Shown: piece after piece, positions 15,000 through 22,568 of the stretch
Layout of the letters: each line of letters begins with the position of its first letter
Position numbering within the stretch: the stretch's first letter is position 1
Assembly (NCBI GenBank): GCA_900540955.1
Contig: UQIF01000023.1
Coordinates: 1-36,601, forward strand
DNA: 36,601 nucleotides
Direction: 5' to 3'
DNA from: an uncultured Olsenella sp.
GTDB lineage: Bacteria; Actinomycetota; Coriobacteriia; Coriobacteriales; Atopobiaceae
Notes under the pieces: model-generated
The model's database searches: none
What the model saw: the letters and a program-made list of their open reading frames with translations, nothing else
Told to the model about the DNA's origin: nothing
Translations under genes and position numbers: made by a program

Positions 15000-16805
15000 A
15001 TGTCCCAGCGATTCACCACCGAGCTCAAGCCCGCCACCGTGCGCCGGACGCTCCAGCGCTTCTGGTCCGTGACGCGCGAGCAGCCGCTGATCGCGGCGTT
15101 GTCCGTCTTTACCTCTGCGGGCTATATCCTTCTGCTCACCTTCGCGAACACCTACGTCATGGGCCTCATCGTCGACCGCGTACAGGCGGGCCCCGTGCCC
15201 GCAGACCAGGTCGTCGCGGTCTTCTGGCCATACGTGGTCGCGCTCGTGGTCGTCAACCTCGCGGGGCAGATCCTCTCGAAGCTGCAGGACTACACCGTCT
15301 ACAAGCTCGAGATCAACGGCAACTACCGTCTGAGCCGCCTGTGCTTCAACACGCTGTCCAACCAATCGATGACGTTCCACACGAACCGCTTCGGCGGCTC
15401 CCTCGTGAGCCAGACGAGCCGCTTCACGAACGGATACACGGCGCTCGTCGACGTCACGGTGTACTCGCTTATCCCCACGATCACCTCGGTGGTCTGCACG
15501 GTGGCGGTGCTCGCGCCGGTGGTGCCGCTCTTCACGGCCATCCTCGTGGCCATCATGGTCGTCTACGTGGCCTTCGTTTGGTATATGTACAAGAAGATCC
15601 TGCCGCTTTCGGCAGCCACGTCCAAGGCGCAGAACCGGCTTTCCGGCGTGCTCTCCGACGCGGTGACCAACATCCTCGCCGTGAAGACGTGCGGCCGCGA
15701 GGACTTCGAGCGCGAGCTCTTCGACGCCGCGGACCGCGACGCCCGCGACGCCGAGACCGTCTCGATGCGCGCCATGATGCGGCGGAACTTCACCACCTCG
15801 GGCCTCATCGTGCTCATCATGGGCGTCGTCTCGGTCTTCGTGGCGGGCGGCAACGCGTGGTTCGGCATCTCGGCGGGCACGCTCGTCGTGATCTTCACCT
15901 ACACCTACAACCTCACCATGCGCCTGAACTACGTGAGCTCCATGATGCAGCGCATCAACCGCGCGCTGGGCGATGCGGCCGAAATGACGCGCGTGCTCGA
16001 CGAGCCGCTCCTGGTGGCCGACGCCCCGGGCGCTCCCGAGCTGCGGGTGAGCGCGGGCGCCATCGACTTCGAGCACCTCGGCTTCGCCTACCGAGACGCC
16101 GCGGCCGGCGAGAAGGTCTTCAGCGACCTCACGCTGCACATACCCGCGGGCCAGCGCGTCGGCCTCGTGGGCCGCTCCGGCTCGGGCAAGACGACCCTCA
16201 CCAAGCTCCTGCTGCGCCTGGACGACGTGCAGGACGGCCGGGTGCTCATAGACGGGCAGGACGTGAGCGCCTGCACCCAGCAGAGTCTCCGCCGCCAGGT
16301 CGCGTACGTGCCGCAGGAGGCGCTTCTTTTCCATCGCTCCATCCGCGAGAACATCTCCTACGGCCGTCCCGGCGCCACAGACGAGCAGATCCGTCTTGCG
16401 GCGGCCCAGGCCAATGCGCTCGAGTTCATCGACCGCCTGCCGCACGGCATGGACACGATGGTGGGCGAGAGGGGCGTCAAGCTCTCCGGCGGCCAGCGCC
16501 AGCGCGTGGCCATCGCCCGCGCCATCCTCGCCGACTGCCCGATCCTCGTGCTCGACGAGGCCACGAGCGCGCTCGACTCCGAGTCCGAGGCGCTCGTGCA
16601 GGACGCTCTCGAGAACCTCATGCGGGGCCGCACGTCCATCGTCGTGGCGCACCGCCTCTCGACGGTGGCCTCGCTCGACCGCATCGTGGTTCTGTCCGAG
16701 GGCCGCATCGTGGAGGACGGCACGCACGAGGAGCTCGTGGCCGCCGGCGGCGAGTACGCCGGGCTCTGGGGAAGGCAGACCGGGGCGTTCCTCGACACCG
16801 ATTAA
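15000..16805 (+). CDS. ABC exporter, fused membrane and ATPase domains
   Basis: A 601-residue half-transporter that dimerises to form an exporter. The membrane domain (about residues 30-330) has six predicted helices. The ATPase domain has Walker A GRSGSGKTTL (about 390), the Q-loop region VAYVPQEALLF, the signature LSGGQRQRVAIARA, Walker B ILVLDEATSALD and the switch histidine in VVAHRLS. All catalytic motifs are intact. The substrate cannot be read from sequence; relatives export lipids, drugs or peptides. No second half-transporter lies nearby, so a homodimer is likely. The ATG at 15000 follows TAAGGAG. The gene is a single unit between a terminator and the pyridoxamine kinase. Confidence 0.93.
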   Translation: MSQRFTTELKPATVRRTLQRFWSVTREQPLIAALSVFTSAGYILLLTFANTYVMGLIVDRVQAGPVPADQVVAVFWPYVVALVVVNLAGQILSKLQDYTVYKLEINGNYRLSRLCFNTLSNQSMTFHTNRFGGSLVSQTSRFTNGYTALVDVTVYSLIPTITSVVCTVAVLAPVVPLFTAILVAIMVVYVAFVWYMYKKILPLSAATSKAQNRLSGVLSDAVTNILAVKTCGREDFERELFDAADRDARDAETVSMRAMMRRNFTTSGLIVLIMGVVSVFVAGGNAWFGISAGTLVVIFTYTYNLTMRLNYVSSMMQRINRALGDAAEMTRVLDEPLLVADAPGAPELRVSAGAIDFEHLGFAYRDAAAGEKVFSDLTLHIPAGQRVGLVGRSGSGKTTLTKLLLRLDDVQDGRVLIDGQDVSACTQQSLRRQVAYVPQEALLFHRSIRENISYGRPGATDEQIRLAAAQANALEFIDRLPHGMDTMVGERGVKLSGGQRQRVAIARAILADCPILVLDEATSALDSESEALVQDALENLMRGRTSIVVAHRLSTVASLDRIVVLSEGRIVEDGTHEELVAAGGEYAGLWGRQTGAFLDTD

Positions 16806-16909
16806 CGTATGGTATTGCGCGGACGGCGCTCCGGCGCCCTCCTTTGCGCGTGCGCTAGACTAAGTGAGCTGCGGCGCGCGAGGCGCCGCGAGACACCGAG
16901 GGGAAACCG

Positions 16910-17734
16910 ATGAAGAACACCCAGGTCCTGCTGATCAACGACATGTGCGGCTACGGCAAGGTGGCGCTCTCCGCCATGCTGCCCGTGCTCTCGCACATGG
17001 GCTTTCGCATTCACAACCTTCCGACGGCGCTCGTGTCCGACACGCTGAACTATCCCAAGTTCTACATCCACGACACGACCGAGTACGTGCGCCAGACCTT
17101 GGCTATTTGGGAGGAGCTCGGATTCGAGTTCGACGCCATCTCCACCGGCTTCATCGTGACCGAGGAGGAGACGCGCATCATCTCCGGCTTCTGCCGACGT
17201 CGCTCCGAGCGCGGGACCAAGGTCTTCGTCGACCCCATCATGGCGGACAACGGCAAGCTCTACGCGGGCGTGCCCGCCTCGACGATCGGCCTCATGCGCG
17301 ATCTTGTGGCCTGCGCGGATTACACCGTGCCCAACTATACTGAGGCGTGCCTCCTTACTGACACCCCGATGAAGGACGGTATGACCGCCGACGAGGCCCG
17401 CGAGCTTGTGGACGCGGTGCGCGCGCTGGGGTCTAAGTCCGTGGTGGTCACGAGCGCGAAGGTCGACGGGGCCGACGCGATCGCCGGGTACGATCACGTT
17501 GCAGGCGAGTACTTTATCGTGCCCATCGACATGATCCCCACGTATTTCCCCGGCACCGGCGACACCTTCTCGAGCGTCCTTCTTGGCCGCGTGATGCGCG
17601 GCTGGCCGCTCGAGCGCGCGACCGCCGACGCGGCCCGCGTGGTACGCGAGCTCATCGCCCGAAACGTGGGCCAGGAGGACAAGTCGGCGGGTCTTCCTAT
17701 CGAGGCGTGCCTGGACGTGATCGACGGTGAGTAG
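16910..17734 (+). CDS. Pyridoxamine kinase (PdxY/PdxK family)
   Basis: A 274-residue kinase of the PfkB/ribokinase superfamily, pyridoxal/pyridoxamine kinase branch. It phosphorylates the 5' hydroxyl of B6 vitamers to salvage pyridoxal phosphate. The start (LLINDMCGYGKVALSAMLPVL) matches the family, as do VDPIMADNGKLY (about 105-116), VPNYTEACLL and the anion hole GTGDTFSS with catalytic Asp218. The GAGGGG site precedes the ATG. A G-C hairpin lies just upstream (about 16873-16891). Its last codons overlap the next gene by 8 bases, suggesting coupled translation. Confidence 0.93.
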   Translation: MKNTQVLLINDMCGYGKVALSAMLPVLSHMGFRIHNLPTALVSDTLNYPKFYIHDTTEYVRQTLAIWEELGFEFDAISTGFIVTEEETRIISGFCRRRSERGTKVFVDPIMADNGKLYAGVPASTIGLMRDLVACADYTVPNYTEACLLTDTPMKDGMTADEARELVDAVRALGSKSVVVTSAKVDGADAIAGYDHVAGEYFIVPIDMIPTYFPGTGDTFSSVLLGRVMRGWPLERATADAARVVRELIARNVGQEDKSAGLPIEACLDVIDGE

Positions 17735-18050
17735 CGAGGAGCCGCAGGCCCCATCTACCGGAAAGAAGCCCGCGGCCGCCCCGCGCGGGAAGCGGCCGCG
17801 GGTGCGGATCACGTGCGTGGACCAGCTGGGGGAGTGCCGGTGCCACCACGGCCACAAGCCGGGCGACGTCTTTGACTTCGACCGCGATCGCGGGAGGCTG
17901 TGTCCCATGGCCTGCCACGTGGGCTTCCCCTACATCGACATCCTGCGCTATGGCGGCGCGGTTCCCGGAAACGAGCCCGGGACGGCCAAGTTCTGCTGCC
18001 CGGATGTCGACACGTTGAACGTCTGGCTCGTCGAGCTCATCGATGAGTAG
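17727..18050 (+). CDS. TIGR04076-like small cysteine-rich protein
   Basis: A 107-residue protein starting at GTG 17727, 8 bases inside the kinase gene. After a proline/lysine-rich N-terminus, the family core reads VRITCVDQLGECRCHHGHKP, GDVFDFD, LCPMACHVGFPYIDIL and AKFCCPDVDTLNVW. The spaced Cys residues suggest metal binding, but the function of this family is unknown. The pattern of Cys in the first and last quarters and the central LCP motif agree with TIGR04076. The overlap with the vitamin B6 kinase suggests translational coupling, not a proven shared pathway. Confidence 0.72.
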   Translation: MSSEEPQAPSTGKKPAAAPRGKRPRVRITCVDQLGECRCHHGHKPGDVFDFDRDRGRLCPMACHVGFPYIDILRYGGAVPGNEPGTAKFCCPDVDTLNVWLVELIDE

Positions 18051-18093
18051 GCGGCTTGGGCACTTCTTGCCTGAGGCGGTATTTAATTAATAA

Positions 18094-18123
18094 GTTTACC
18101 TACCTTAGGAAAGGTGGGTAAAC
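18094..18123. repeat. Inverted repeat 1 with TTTACCTACCTT core
   Basis: Arms 18094-18106 and 18111-18123 are inverted copies (12 of 13 match, the other a G-U pair), loop AGGA. The half-site GTTTACCTACCTT recurs in the palindrome 18170-18219. It lies in an AT-rich pocket (TTTAATTAATAA) just after the TIGR04076 gene. Confidence 0.85.
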
Positions 18124-18169
18124 GAGCGGTTTTTCGCTGGGCGATTCTTGCGACCTGCGGTTTTGTGAT

Positions 18170-18219
18170 TAGTTCAACTCTTTACCTACCTTTGCAAGGG
18201 TAGGTAAAGAGTTGAACTA
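18170..18219. repeat. Inverted repeat 2 with TTTACCTACCTT core
   Basis: A nearly perfect 50-base palindrome whose arms start with AGTTCAACTC and contain TTTACCTACC; the centre is TTTGCAAG. It lies between convergent genes, so it may be a two-way terminator, but the T tracts are poor. The shared core with inverted repeat 1 also fits an operator pair. Confidence 0.9.
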
Positions 18220-18262
18220 TTTTGGATTGCCGCCAGAACTGAGGTGGTGGGCCCGCCGGTTG

Positions 18263-19246
18263 CTACTTGACCTCGAAGCGGGTCTCTTCGCCGTCGTCGA
18301 AGGCAAGAAGCGCCTCGACGTTGCTGCCCATCATGTTCTCGATTGCCTCCTCGGTGTAGAAGGCCATGTGCGGCGTCACGATCACGTTGGGGAAACCCAT
18401 GAGGACGGCGCGGTTGCGGTTGGGCAGCACGTCTCGCGAGCGGTCGAGGTAATAGAGCCCGGCCTCGGCCTCGACGGTGTCGAGCGCCGCGGCGCCGACC
18501 TTGCCTGACTCGACGGCGTCGATGAGGGCGGCGGTGTCGATGAGCGCGCCGCGCGCTGCGTTGACGATGACGACGCCGTCCTTCATGCGCGCGAACTGCT
18601 CGGCGCCGATCATGTGCTCGTTCTCGGGGAGGCCGGGGGCGTGCAGCGTGACCACGTCGGCGCAGGCCAGAAGCTCGTCGAGCGTCATGTACTCGACGCG
18701 CCCGCGCAGGCGGTCCTTGGGGTAGGGGTCGCAGGCGACGATCCTGCACCCGAAGCCGGCGAGACGCTCGCAGACGGCCTCGCCGATGGCCCCCGTGCCG
18801 ACGACGCCCACGGTGCAGGTGTTAAGCGAGCGGCCGATCTTTCCCCTCAGGCCGAAGTCCTGGTAGCTCGAGGCGATGTCGACGAGCTTTGCCTTGCGGA
18901 GCGCCATGAGCATGAGCATCACGGTGTAGTCGGCGACGCCTGCGGGCGGGTAGGACGCATGTCCGACGCGGATGCCGAGGCTGCGCGCCGCGTCGAGGTC
19001 GATGTGGTCGAAGCCGATGGAGCGCGTGGCGAGGCCGCGGACGCCGAGCTCGGCGTAGCGCGCCAGGAGTTCTGCCGGCATCGGGTTGGTGATGATGGTG
19101 ACCGCGTCGTAGCCCTGCGCGAGCCCGGCGTTGTCCATCGTGGGGTATTCAGAGGTCCAGCCGAACTCGAAGCCGTGCTCGTCGGCGAGCCTCTGCAGGA
19201 CGGGCAGCTCGTCGTAGGGGCGCAGCGAGAATGCGAAGAGCTTCAT
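18263..19246 (-). CDS. D-2-hydroxyacid dehydrogenase, D-lactate dehydrogenase type
   Basis: A 327-residue NAD-dependent D-isomer 2-hydroxyacid dehydrogenase. The NAD fold is VGVVGTGAIGEAVCERL (about 147-163). Catalytic residues are Arg in NAARGALID, Glu in the segment around ALDTVEAEAG, and His in TPHMAFYTEEA. ATRSIGFDHIDL and YPPAGVADYTVMLM are typical of fermentative D-lactate dehydrogenases and VanH. It probably reduces pyruvate to D-lactate with NADH. Length is normal. The ATG at 19246 has an AAAGGAAGC site. It stands alone; its product could feed the FAD-type lactate oxidoreductase encoded at 22569. Confidence 0.9.
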   Translation of the reverse strand: MKLFAFSLRPYDELPVLQRLADEHGFEFGWTSEYPTMDNAGLAQGYDAVTIITNPMPAELLARYAELGVRGLATRSIGFDHIDLDAARSLGIRVGHASYPPAGVADYTVMLMLMALRKAKLVDIASSYQDFGLRGKIGRSLNTCTVGVVGTGAIGEAVCERLAGFGCRIVACDPYPKDRLRGRVEYMTLDELLACADVVTLHAPGLPENEHMIGAEQFARMKDGVVIVNAARGALIDTAALIDAVESGKVGAAALDTVEAEAGLYYLDRSRDVLPNRNRAVLMGFPNVIVTPHMAFYTEEAIENMMGSNVEALLAFDDGEETRFEVK

Positions 19247-19448
19247 GTGATGCTTCCTTTCTTTATGTCACTTCTTCCCATCCTAGCCCTTCGTGTGCGC
19301 CTCGCGGCCCAAGCCGCCGCTGCCGGCGCCATCCCATAAATAAAACAACGACCTTCAGTACAGGGAAACGCCGTCTCCGTCCTTTGGCGTCAAAGACGTA
19401 GGCGGCGCTTATTGACAAGAAAAACAATTGCGTTGCGGTGCGGCCGGC

Positions 19449-19799
19449 TCAGGCCTGCTTCGCCTCCATCTTTGGGCGGATGACGAGGACCACGAGAAAA
19501 AAGCCGACGAGCGTCACGGCCGCCGCGATGATGAACACGGCGTTCACGCCGTTTTGGATGAGCGCGGGGCTCGTGGGGTCGGCAACCGTGCAGACGTTGT
19601 ACGCGACGCCGAAGATGGTGAAGAGGCTCACGTAGCCCATGGCGTCGACGCTCTCGAGGATTGGAGCGGTGAGGGTCGCGAACACAAGGCCGTACATGGC
19701 GACCGAGAGCATCATGCAGATGCAGCCGATCTGCACGGCTCGCTTCTTTGCGGGAGGCAGCGGGACGGCCACCTGGGGTTGCTGGGATTGCCCTGCCAT
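19449..19799 (-). pseudogene. Remnant of MFS transporter with internal deletion
   Basis: A 116-residue open frame. The first part (MLSVAMYGLVFATLTAPILES, then AMGYVSLFTIFG) resembles helix 1 and loop of a 14-helix-type MFS transporter. The last part (YNVCTVADPTSPALIQ, then a strongly hydrophobic helix and VIRPKMEAKQA) resembles the final helix and tail. About 350 central residues are missing and the frame is kept, so the deletion is in frame at about residue 53-55. It is too short to be a working MFS protein. It lies 78 bases after the M20 amidohydrolase gene, where a transporter partner is often found. A small three-helix protein of unknown role, or an assembly collapse, cannot be ruled out. 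Confidence 0.58.
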
Positions 19800-19877
19800 T
19801 GCGGGTTCCTCTCTGGAGCGGGGAAAGACGGAAAGAAGGGCGTGCCGGCAAGTCTGCCGGCCGGGCGCGGAGGGCCT

Positions 19878-21056
19878 TTAGGCCTGGTGCTCCTCGAGCC
19901 AGCGCACGGCGCAGTGCGCCAGGCACGCGGGGCCGATCGCGGTCACGTCCTCGTTGAAGCGGACCTTGGGGTTGTGGGCGCTGTACTGGCCGCGCTCGTC
20001 GGTGAAGCCCGCGGAGAGGTACATGAAGGTCGAGGGGACCTGCTCGGCGATGGTCGCGAAGTCCTCGGACGCGGAGGCCTGGATGCCGGGGTAGGGGCGA
20101 AGGCCGGGGATGCCCGTCTCCTGCATGTAGCCCACCATCTCCCGGGTGAGCTCGGGATCGCAGACGAGGGGCGGCACGTCCGAGAGGGACGTAACCTCTG
20201 CGGTCGCGCCGTACGCGGCGGCGGTGGCGCAGGCGACCTCCCTCATGCGGCGCACCAGGGTCGCGCGGGCGTCCTTGTCGTTCGCGCGGATGGTGCCCTC
20301 GAGGACGGCCGTGTCGGGGATGATGTTGGCGGCGGTGCCGGCGTCGAACTTGCCCACCGTCATGACCGCGGCGGCGGTCGGGTCGATCTCGCGCGCCATG
20401 ATGGCCTCGAGCGCGAGGTAGATGTGCACGGCGGCGTTGATGGGGTCGATGGAGCGCTGGGGGTAGGCGCCGTGGGAGCCCTTGCCCTTGACCTTGATGC
20501 GGAAGCCGTCGACCGAGTACATCATCGTGTTCTTGTCGTTGTACATAAAGATGCCCACCGGCATCTGGCCGGGGGCGACGTGGTAGGCGAGGGCGACGTC
20601 GGGCCTCGGGTCCTCGAGGACGCCCGCGGCGATCATGTCCTTGGCGCCCTCGAAGGTCTCCTCGGCGGGCTGGAACATGAGCTTGACGGTGCCCTTGAGA
20701 TCGCCCTCGGTCTCCTTGAGCATGCGCGCGGCGGCAAGGAGCATCGCCGCGTGGAAGTCGTGGCCGCAGGCGTGGGCGTGCTGGCCGTCGGGGCACGCGA
20801 AGGGCTCGCTGCTCTCCTCGGGCATAGGCAGCGCGTCCATGTCGGCGCGCAGCAGGATGACGGGGGAGCTGGCGCCTATGGTGGCGACGACGCCGTGGCC
20901 GCAGTCGCGCGGCTCGATGCCGTACTCGGTGAGCTTCTCCATGACGTAGGCCTTGGCTTTGTCGCAGTTCAGGCCCACCTCGGCGTTGGTATGGAAGTAG
21001 CGGCGGTTGGCGACGGTCTCGCCCTTGAGCTCGCAGGCTCGCTGGTAGTAGTCCAT
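19878..21056 (-). CDS. M20 family amidohydrolase/peptidase
   Basis: A 392-residue metal-dependent amidohydrolase of family M20 (M20D). These cleave N-acyl amino acids, hippurate or similar amides. Metal-binding motifs are ILLRADMDALPM, ACGHDFHAAMLL and FQPAEETFEGA. The dimerisation domain has KGKGSHGAYPQRSIDPI, with the His that reaches the partner active site. The C-terminal GIQASASEDFA supplies the remaining ligands. There is no signal peptide. The start codon at 21056 follows GAGAAAG. The gene is followed by the MFS remnant, which once may have carried its substrate or product. Natural substrate unknown. Confidence 0.9.
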   Translation of the reverse strand: MDYYQRACELKGETVANRRYFHTNAEVGLNCDKAKAYVMEKLTEYGIEPRDCGHGVVATIGASSPVILLRADMDALPMPEESSEPFACPDGQHAHACGHDFHAAMLLAAARMLKETEGDLKGTVKLMFQPAEETFEGAKDMIAAGVLEDPRPDVALAYHVAPGQMPVGIFMYNDKNTMMYSVDGFRIKVKGKGSHGAYPQRSIDPINAAVHIYLALEAIMAREIDPTAAAVMTVGKFDAGTAANIIPDTAVLEGTIRANDKDARATLVRRMREVACATAAAYGATAEVTSLSDVPPLVCDPELTREMVGYMQETGIPGLRPYPGIQASASEDFATIAEQVPSTFMYLSAGFTDERGQYSAHNPKVRFNEDVTAIGPACLAHCAVRWLEEHQA

Positions 21057-21373
21057 TGCGCATCTTTCTCGCGGGGTGCATGTGTTGCTTTAGTCTGGCA
21101 AAGCGGTGTGTCCTGTCCGTTTCCGTACGGTGATAACTGGTGTTCGGTGTGTTTGCGTGTATGGGCATCTTTCCGGTAGCCGATAAACGAGAGCCGCTCA
21201 TCGGTATTTGCAAACGGGCCGACAATAAATCGACGCTTTGCGGGCATCTCCTAAATGAGGCCTCATTCAGCTCCTCCGCTGGAAGAACGGAAAGGCAAGC
21301 TTGGCGTAAAAGAGTTCTGTTGATGTCGCCGTTGAGCCCGGGCTTGCGGCCCGGGCTCTTTGGGTAGGGTGCC
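21057..21373. other. Divergent intergenic region with palindromes
   Basis: 317 bases between the M20 gene (leftward) and the lipoprotein gene (rightward). It is AT-richer than the neighbours. A perfect 14-base palindrome, AATGAGGCCTCATT, lies at 21254-21267 and is a possible operator. A 10 bp G-C hairpin (21334-21343 with 21349-21358) sits just before the lipoprotein ribosome site and is followed by only three T. No promoter can be placed with confidence. Confidence 0.55.
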
Positions 21374-22441
21374 ATGAAACGACGCGAGTTCATCTTTGGT
21401 GCGGCAGCTCTTGGCGCGGGCCTGCTCGCGGGATGCGACAAGAGCGCTGACACTGGCGAGGGCAACGTGCCGGCCGTGCCCTCGATCGCTATCGTCGAGA
21501 CCCGCTCGCACACCGTGCCCAGCTGCCTTCATTGGCTCGACGCCGACTTCAGAGAGACCGGCTCCGTTGACATCGACCATGCGGCTATCGGCGGCTGGAA
21601 CAGGCCCTGCGTGCGGGACGGAAAGCTCTTCCTCGTTCCCACGGGCCTGACGGGGAGAAACGACGACAAGAGCGTTCTTCTCGCCGGTCTGGGCGCCTCG
21701 GCTTTCGAGACGTTCGGGGTTCGGCGCATCAACAACTACTGCGTTGCGGCTGCCCAGGGATTTGCCTTTGTGGGCGGCAACCTGAATTGGGAATCGTACG
21801 TCAGCAGGGTCGACCTGGGAACCGGCGAGGTCATTGAAGCGAGTTTTGGTGCGGGCATCGTCGACTCGCTTATCGTTTGCGATTCCCGCCTGTTTGCCGT
21901 GACTTGGGACGGGAAAGGCGACGCGACCCGCTCGAAGCTGATGACGTTTGACCTTGAGCTGCACAAGCTGAGCGAGGTCTCTCTTGACGAGTGCGGCTAC
22001 TGCGTTCCGAGGCCGCGCCTTTGGGATAAAGGCCTTTATCTTGCGAGCTGGGCCAATGCCGCCGGCGCCGGCGGGTCGCCGAGGCTGGGCATTTACGACG
22101 TTGAGGCCGAGGGACTGGAAGTCCTCGAGCTGAAGGACCAGATTCTTGAGGCGATTCCTACCGAAGCGGGCTTGGCCGTCCTTTACGGCGATATTCACAG
22201 CGAAGATGCCGCCTCAACAAGGGTTGAACTCCTTGAGCATGGGACTTGGCGGGTGCTTTTCGGCGGAAGCCTCGCGTTCGACGCCTTTCAGGCCGAGCCG
22301 CTCGGCGCTGACCTGTGCATTTTGGACAAGCGTAACGTGCTTCACAGGGTGAGTCTCGGCGGCGACTGGAATGAAGCGGTGTCGTCGCCTGCGCCGATGA
22401 AGTATAGCGACAGCTACATCGGTTCGTTCATAACGTTCTAG
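21374..22441 (+). CDS. Predicted Tat-type lipoprotein, unknown function
   Basis: A 355-residue exported protein I do not recognise. The N-terminus has KRREFIFG (twin arginine plus Phe) and a hydrophobic stretch ending in LLAGC, so Cys21 is probably lipidated and the protein exported by Tat. The mature part has repeating blocks of hydrophobic strands ending in small residues and turns with Asp/Gly (for example FAFVGGNLNWESYVSRVDLGTG, RLFAVTWDGKGD, LYLASWAN), which suggests a beta-propeller of about six to seven blades. No catalytic motif is seen. It stands alone between divergent and same-strand neighbours and is less GC-rich than they are. The signal could also work as a Sec lipoprotein signal. 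Confidence 0.75.
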   Translation: MKRREFIFGAAALGAGLLAGCDKSADTGEGNVPAVPSIAIVETRSHTVPSCLHWLDADFRETGSVDIDHAAIGGWNRPCVRDGKLFLVPTGLTGRNDDKSVLLAGLGASAFETFGVRRINNYCVAAAQGFAFVGGNLNWESYVSRVDLGTGEVIEASFGAGIVDSLIVCDSRLFAVTWDGKGDATRSKLMTFDLELHKLSEVSLDECGYCVPRPRLWDKGLYLASWANAAGAGGSPRLGIYDVEAEGLEVLELKDQILEAIPTEAGLAVLYGDIHSEDAASTRVELLEHGTWRVLFGGSLAFDAFQAEPLGADLCILDKRNVLHRVSLGGDWNEAVSSPAPMKYSDSYIGSFITF

Positions 22442-22495
22442 ACGATGGGGCCGCGACTCTCTGGATCTTCGGCATTGCGTTTGCGTTGCGGGTTT

Positions 22496-22515
22496 CCCGC
22501 CGGCGGCGCGGCGGG
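22496..22515 (+). other. Hairpin between lipoprotein gene and FAD oxidoreductase
   Basis: CCCGCCG (22496-22502) pairs with CGGCGGG (22509-22515), all G-C, loop of 6. It is a weak, T-less hairpin that may end the lipoprotein transcript or lead the FAD-oxidoreductase operon. Confidence 0.4.
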
Positions 22516-22568
22516 GCGGCAGCCGCGCTAGCATGTCGAGCAAATACGCCCGCGAGAGGGGATGGCCC

